DNA from: Flavobacteriaceae bacterium | GTDB lineage: Bacteria; Bacteroidota; Bacteroidia; Flavobacteriales; Flavobacteriaceae | NCBI GenBank assembly: GCA_947446865.1 | Contig: CANFHX010000014.1 | Coordinates: 1-64,000, forward strand | Length of the DNA: 64,000 nucleotides | Reading direction: 5' to 3' | Shown here: one piece after another, positions 59,431 to 64,000 of the stretch | Layout of the letters: the number at the start of each line of letters is the position of its first letter | Position numbering within the stretch: the first letter of the stretch is position 1 | Translations under genes and position numbers: made by a program | Notes under the pieces: model-generated | What the model was told of the DNA's origin: nothing | Database searches by the model: none | The model's input: only the letters and a program-made list of their open reading frames with translations

Positions 59431-61767
59431 CTAACCAATAATGTCGAGTTTCGCAAATCGTAACAATAACTTCTTTATTCCTCCAACTTCAAATCGGATT
59501 TCGGCTTTTTTATCGGCACCAGCACCCTCTAGGTTGATTACTTCTCCTTTTCCGAAACGTTCGTGCATTACTATATTTCCTGCTGCTAATTTATTATCAA
59601 ATAAATTGGCACCACTTGTATTGGTTCCATTACTGGCTACTGGTTTCAGTTTTCGAATGGTAGAAGAAGAAACTGGTTCTTCTCCGTAACGTTTTGGTGG
59701 TGTTCCGGTAACGGGTTTTGCCAAACGCAATTTCGATTTATCTACATCTCCAAAAATATCAATATCCATCATTGGTTTGTAGCGGTAGCCGCCAGCATCA
59801 CTCGGATTGATGTATTCTAAATATTCTCCTGTAATTTCTTCTATAAAACGAGAAGGCTCGCTATCGGTTAATTTCCCCCAGCGGTAACGCGACTGCGCAT
59901 AGGTTAAATAGGCCTGGTGTTCTGCTCTAGTTAAGGCTACATAAAACAATCTACGCTCTTCTTCGAGTTCGCTTCGGGTATTTAAACTCATCGCACTCGG
60001 AAACAAATCTTCTTCCAATCCGACTATAAAGACATACGGAAACTCCAATCCTTTTGCCAAGTGAATGGTCATTAATGCAACTCTATCGTCATCTCCCGTA
60101 TCTTTATCTAAATCGGTTGCCAGAGCAACATCTTCCATGAATTCCGATAAGGCGCCACGGGCTCCGTCAATCTCTTTTTGGCCTTCAATAAAATCTTTAA
60201 TACCTCCCATTAACACCTCGATGTTTTCAATTCGGGCAATACCTTCGGGGGTTCCGTCTTTTTTTAATTCTTGAACTAATCCTGTTTTTTTAGTCACGTG
60301 ATCGGTTAAAAACCACGCATCTTGATTTTGATTAATTACTTGAAAACTTTTAATCATCGTTACAAAATCTTGCAACTTGGCTTTGGTTCCTGAATTTAAT
60401 TTTAAATCAATTTTGTCAATATGTTCCATCACTTCAAAAATGGAGCGTTTGTAATGGTTGGCAGCAACAGTTAGTTTCTCAATGGTAGTATCGCCAATTC
60501 CACGAGCAGGATAATTAATTACTCTAACTAGTGCCTCTTCATCTTTTGGATTGATTACCAATCGCAAATAACAAATTACGTCTTTCACCTCTTTGCGTTG
60601 GTAAAAAGACAAACCACCATATATTCGATATGGAATATCTCGCTTGCGCAACGCATCTTCCATAGCACGAGATTGCGCATTGGTTCGGTACAAAATAGCA
60701 AATTGCCCATTGAGCATCTGGTTGCGCATTTTTTGTTCGAATATTTCTCCGGCAACAAATCGGCCTTCTTCGCCATCGGTTACACTGCGGTGGACTTTAA
60801 TTTTGGCTCCAAATTCGTTAGCCGTCCAAACGACTTTATCTAACTTGGTTTTATTTTTATCGATAATCGAATTGGCTGCTTCAACAATGTTCTTGCTAGA
60901 ACGGTAGTTTTGCTCCAATCGATAGGTTTTTACGTTATCGTAGTCTTTTTGAAAATTCAAAATATTATTAATGTTGGCACCACGAAACGCATAGATACTT
61001 TGTGCATCATCACCAACGACACAGATATTTTGAAAACGATCGGACAAAGCACGCACAATTAAGTATTGCGAATGGTTGGTATCTTGGTACTCGTCTACCA
61101 TGATGTATCGGAAACGGTCTTGGTATTTGGCTAAAACATCTGGAAAACGGTTTAATAATTCGTTGGTTTTTAATAACAAATCATCAAAATCCATAGCACC
61201 CGACTTGAAACAACGGTCTACATAATTGGCGTATATCTCTCCCAATCTTGGTTTTTTAGACATCGCATCTTGTTCCTGTAACTCGGGATTATTGAGGTAG
61301 GCTTTTACAGTAATCAAGGAGTTTTTATAGGAGGATATTCGGCTTAAAACCTGTTTGGGCTTGTATACATCTCTGTCGAGTTGCATTTCTTTGATAATTC
61401 CGGATATACAACGAACGGAATCTTGGGTATCGTAAATGGTAAAATTAGAAGGGAACCCCAATTTATCGGCTTCACTTCTTAGGATTCGTGCAAAAACAGA
61501 GTGGAAGGTTCCCATCCAAAGGTTTTTGGCCTCGTTGGTTCCTACAATATCGGAAATACGTTTTTTCATTTCCCGAGCCGCCTTGTTGGTAAATGTTAGT
61601 GCTAATATATTAAATGCATCTACACCCAAACTCATTAAATAGGCAATACGAATGGTTAGCACCCGTGTTTTACCCGAGCCAGCACCTGCAATGATAATCA
61701 TTGGGCCGTCTTTTTGTAAAACCGGTTCTTGTTGCGCTTCGTTCAGCTGGCTAATATATCTTTGCAT
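59431..61767 (-). CDS. UvrD/PcrA-family DNA helicase
   Basis: This is a 778-aa superfamily 1A 3'-5' helicase used in DNA repair and replication restart. Motif I is IIAGAGSGKTRVL (about residues 25-37), motif Ia LALTFTNKAAREM, motif II VDEYQDTNHSQY, motif III VVGDDAQSIYAFRGA, motif IV YRLEQNYRSS, motif V MTIHLAKGLEFPYVF and motif VI ERRLFYVALTRAEH. The C terminus (about 690-778) has the tudor-like RNA-polymerase-binding part (GNIVMHERFGKGEVINLEG). Length is normal for PcrA. It is transcribed alone. Confidence 0.95.
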   Translation of the reverse strand: MQRYISQLNEAQQEPVLQKDGPMIIIAGAGSGKTRVLTIRIAYLMSLGVDAFNILALTFTNKAAREMKKRISDIVGTNEAKNLWMGTFHSVFARILRSEADKLGFPSNFTIYDTQDSVRCISGIIKEMQLDRDVYKPKQVLSRISSYKNSLITVKAYLNNPELQEQDAMSKKPRLGEIYANYVDRCFKSGAMDFDDLLLKTNELLNRFPDVLAKYQDRFRYIMVDEYQDTNHSQYLIVRALSDRFQNICVVGDDAQSIYAFRGANINNILNFQKDYDNVKTYRLEQNYRSSKNIVEAANSIIDKNKTKLDKVVWTANEFGAKIKVHRSVTDGEEGRFVAGEIFEQKMRNQMLNGQFAILYRTNAQSRAMEDALRKRDIPYRIYGGLSFYQRKEVKDVICYLRLVINPKDEEALVRVINYPARGIGDTTIEKLTVAANHYKRSIFEVMEHIDKIDLKLNSGTKAKLQDFVTMIKSFQVINQNQDAWFLTDHVTKKTGLVQELKKDGTPEGIARIENIEVLMGGIKDFIEGQKEIDGARGALSEFMEDVALATDLDKDTGDDDRVALMTIHLAKGLEFPYVFIVGLEEDLFPSAMSLNTRSELEEERRLFYVALTRAEHQAYLTYAQSRYRWGKLTDSEPSRFIEEITGEYLEYINPSDAGGYRYKPMMDIDIFGDVDKSKLRLAKPVTGTPPKRYGEEPVSSSTIRKLKPVASNGTNTSGANLFDNKLAAGNIVMHERFGKGEVINLEGAGADKKAEIRFEVGGIKKLLLRFAKLDIIG

Positions 61768-61879
61768 CCTAACTATTTTGAAACTTCAAATTTAAGGCTA
61801 CTATAGTTTAATTACAATTTATTTTAAAGGTTTATTATTTAGTATTTGTCAACAATTTAAATAGGTTATAAGTTGGCTA

Positions 61880-62047
61880 GTTTACTTTGGAGGATGCCTT
61901 GTTTACTTTGGCGGATGTCTTGTTTATTTTGGTGGATGCTTTGTTTACTTTGGTGGAAGGCTTATCTATTTTAGCGGATGCTTATTTCACTTTGGAGGAT
62001 GCCTTGTTTACTTTGGCGGATGCCTTGTTTATTTTGGAGGAAGGCTT
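61880..62047. repeat. 21-bp minisatellite, eight units
   Basis: Eight head-to-tail 21-bp units fill exactly 168 bases. The consensus on the minus strand is AAGGCATCCGCCAAAGTAAA followed by C. Units starting AAGCCTTCC recur every fourth copy, so there is a four-unit higher-order period. In one frame the minus strand reads KASAKVN repeats, broken by one TAA in the fourth unit. The plus strand stays open for 65 codons (LFTLADA-like). No start signal supports a gene on either strand. Confidence 0.85.
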
Positions 62048-62374
62048 ATCTGTTTTTTGGATGACCTCTACTAAAATTACTTGACACTTTTTGTTGTTAA
62101 TTACTAATTTTTTATTTCTTGTTGTCCGATAAAAGTAGCTATTTGCTTTGTTAAGCCTTGTAAATATTGAGAAATTTTAGACTCAACTTAATTTTTATAT
62201 AACCTCGCTAAGGCACAAAGTCGCAAAGAATATAGATATAAATTGCGAATTAGCGAGAAGAAATAATAAATAGTTTTGTAGAAATAAATATTTTAATCGG
62301 ACGATAATGATTTTTATTAACTAAAAAAAAATAAATCAGTGTGCTATTTATTGGATATATTTTGAAACCAATTA
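62048..62374. other. Gap between minisatellite and ABC transporter gene
   Basis: No gene is supported. A short minus-strand frame with protein-like composition (ISQYLQGLTKQIATFIGQQE, stop near 62107) lacks a start codon and may be a gene remnant. GCTAAGGCACAAAGTCGCAA at 62207-62226 resembles the repeat at 54603-54648. Confidence 0.4.
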
Positions 62375-64000
62375 CTACTCACTAAACTGCAAGTTGCTTA
62401 AATTCTTATAAATACCATTTTCAATTTCCAATAGTTCTTTGTGGGTTCCTTTTTCGGCAATTCTTCCATCGTTCAAAACTAATATGGCATCTGCGTTTCT
62501 AATAGTTGCAAGTCTATGCGCAATGATAATACTTGTTCTGCCTTCCATTAAATTTTCTAAAGCTTCTTGCACTAATTTTTCGCTTTCGCTATCTAAAGAT
62601 GAAGTGGCTTCATCCAAAATCAATATACTTGGGTTTTTCAATAAGGCACGAGCAATAGCAATTCGTTGTCGTTGACCACCGGAGAGTTTGATACCGCGTT
62701 CTCCTACCAAAGTGTCGAATTTTTCTGGAAATCCGTTAACAAAATCCAAAGCATTTGCTTGTTTGGCAGCAAGTAGAATTTCTTCTTCGGTGGCATTTGG
62801 TTTTCCGTAAGCTATATTTTCTCGGATGCTTCCTCCAAACAAAATTACGTCTTGTGGCACGATACTCATATTACCACGAAGATTTTCTAAATCGTAGTCG
62901 TAGATGTTTTTATCATCAATTAAAATTTCACCACCCGCAATATCGTAAAAACGAAGTAAAAGTGAAGAAATAGTAGATTTTCCTGCGCCACTAGGTCCTA
63001 CAATAGCAATCTTTTGTCCAAAACTAGCCGTAAAATTTACGTCTTTTAATACTTGAACTTCCGGACGGGAAGGGTAGAAGAAGGACACATTTTTAAAGGA
63101 AACATTTCCTTTTATTTTTTCGGTAGATTGATTCTGGTTCGAATTTATTTTTTCTGGAGTTTCATCTAATAATTCAAAAACTCTTTCGGTAGCACCCACT
63201 GCTTTCTGGATTTGAGCATATAATTCGGCAATACCTCCAAAGGATGCACCTACAAAAGTAGAGTAAAGCACAAACGAAATTAATTGTCCCACACTCATCT
63301 CGCCACTGATGCTTAAAGTAACGCCATACCACACCACGGCTACAATAGCACCGAATAAACAGAAGATAATAAACGAAGCAAAGTAGCCACGGTATTTCCC
63401 TCCTCTGATGGCAATCGTTACAATTTCTTGAATTTTCCCTTTGTATCGGGCAATTTCATACCATTCGTTGGCAAACGCTTTCACATTGCTAATACCTTGC
63501 AGGGTTTCTTCCACAATTACTTGGCTTTCGGCAACTTTATCTTGTACATTTTTAGAATATTTTCGGATAAATCTTCCAAAAATAACCGCTGCAACGGCCA
63601 CTACTGGCACTATGGAAAGCATCATCAAAGTCAGTTTGAAACTCTGGCTAGCCAACAAGGCTACTCCGCCAATAATTAATATAAATTGGCGTAAAAATTC
63701 GGCTATAGTAGAAGTTAAGGTATCTTGAATTTGAGTAATATCCGAACTGATGCGGCTGTTTAATTCGCCTACACGTTTTTGAGAAAAGAACGTCATTGGT
63801 AATTTAACTAAATTGCTATACAACGCCAAACGGATGTTTGCCAAAGTGTGTTCGGTGAAATTCACAAATAAAGAAAGTCGGAAAAAAGAGAAAAACGATT
63901 GTAAAAATAAGATGCAAACCAAACCTAATGCAATAGAATTGGCTTCGGCATTGTCTTTGTTTTTTACACAATCTACAAGCATTCCCATTAACTTAGGAAA
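62375..64000 (-). CDS. ABC exporter, ATPase and permease fused (N terminus cut by window edge)
   Basis: 542 codons are visible and the frame runs past 64000, so the N terminus, about 50 residues, is missing; an internal ATG at 63988 is not the start. The membrane part has about five helices (visible 20-300), with LVKLPMTFFSQKRVGELNSR and ISSDITQIQDT as coupling regions. The ATPase has Walker A IVGPSGAGKSTISS, signature KLSGGQRQRIAIA, Walker B ILILDEATSSLD and H-loop IIIAHRLATI. This is an MsbA/multidrug-type half transporter working as a dimer in the inner membrane. Substrate unknown. Confidence 0.92.
   Translation of the reverse strand, partial: FPKLMGMLVDCVKNKDNAEANSIALGLVCILFLQSFFSFFRLSLFVNFTEHTLANIRLALYSNLVKLPMTFFSQKRVGELNSRISSDITQIQDTLTSTIAEFLRQFILIIGGVALLASQSFKLTLMMLSIVPVVAVAAVIFGRFIRKYSKNVQDKVAESQVIVEETLQGISNVKAFANEWYEIARYKGKIQEIVTIAIRGGKYRGYFASFIIFCLFGAIVAVVWYGVTLSISGEMSVGQLISFVLYSTFVGASFGGIAELYAQIQKAVGATERVFELLDETPEKINSNQNQSTEKIKGNVSFKNVSFFYPSRPEVQVLKDVNFTASFGQKIAIVGPSGAGKSTISSLLLRFYDIAGGEILIDDKNIYDYDLENLRGNMSIVPQDVILFGGSIRENIAYGKPNATEEEILLAAKQANALDFVNGFPEKFDTLVGERGIKLSGGQRQRIAIARALLKNPSILILDEATSSLDSESEKLVQEALENLMEGRTSIIIAHRLATIRNADAILVLNDGRIAEKGTHKELLEIENGIYKNLSNLQFSE

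Noticed and set aside
61887..62084. Open plus-strand frame of 65 codons with LFTLADA repeats
   Set aside because: It is created by the 21-bp minisatellite, has only a TTG start, no promoter and no folded-looking sequence; kept as a repeat only.
62107..62190. Minus-strand fragment ISQYLQGLTKQIATFIGQQE as a gene
   Set aside because: It has no start codon and a stop shortly upstream; at most a remnant.

Overview
The window reads as chromosome of a low-GC member of the Flavobacteriaceae, most likely Flavobacterium or a close relative. The evidence is the AT-rich sequence, the TAnnTTTG -7 promoter elements a few to about 20 bases before many starts, the lack of clear Shine-Dalgarno sites, a type IX secretion sorting domain on a subtilase, and typical flavobacterial proteins (LysM/receptor-like lipoprotein, PafA-type phosphatase, long YidC, LETM1-related protein, OmpA with calcium-binding repeats). 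All taxonomic and functional names come from reading the proteins; no database search was run.

Layout. Positions 1-1600 look like the end of a small mobile element: a truncated frame, a HUH Rep-like protein and three overlapping small minus-strand frames. Positions 1.6-16.2 kb are housekeeping genes on the plus strand: guaA, LysM lipoprotein, OsmC, DUF3820, pyrG with a three-hairpin leader, yidC, MORN protein, mnmA, T9SS subtilase, nitronate monooxygenase and PafA-like phosphatase. Around 16.2-17.6 kb a DUF4143 ATPase with twin operator-like palindromes sits between a decayed copy of the lysA 3' end and lysA itself. Positions 19-29 kb hold sucC, a methyltransferase, ilvE, two small lipoproteins, mnmD, and oxyR divergent from a SulP transporter-carbonic anhydrase unit.

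Positions 28.9-32.6 kb are the least explained part. Two large paralogous proteins of unknown function (454 and 468 aa, no signal peptide) flank an Hsp20 chaperone and are followed by an 80-aa Ser/Thr-rich protein. Each gene has a GC-rich element ending 18-25 bases before its start, and three of these four elements share sequence. Just upstream is a LETM1-related gene, then a Cu/Zn superoxide dismutase.

Positions 34.9-41.6 kb form a beta-oxidation block (acyl-CoA dehydrogenase, thiolase, hydroxyacyl-CoA dehydrogenase/enoyl-CoA hydratase, MarR regulator), interrupted by a frameshifted REP-associated tyrosine transposase surrounded by REP-like hairpins. Positions 42-49.4 kb carry a receiver/AraC regulator, an OmpA protein, an acyl-CoA ligase, an LTA-synthase-like membrane sulfatase with a Cys-phosphatase partner, and a cupin. 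Positions 49.5-49.7 kb hold a probable structured small RNA ending in a strong terminator. The rest includes a secreted protein, a CvfB-like S1 protein, a HigBA toxin-antitoxin pair with its operator, a SET protein, menD, GNAT and MazG-like genes, an ECF sigma/anti-sigma/periplasmic triplet, a Sua5-type enzyme, a PcrA/UvrD helicase, a 21-bp minisatellite and a truncated ABC exporter at the right edge.

No rRNA, tRNA, CRISPR array, insertion sequence with both ends, or replication origin could be recognised.
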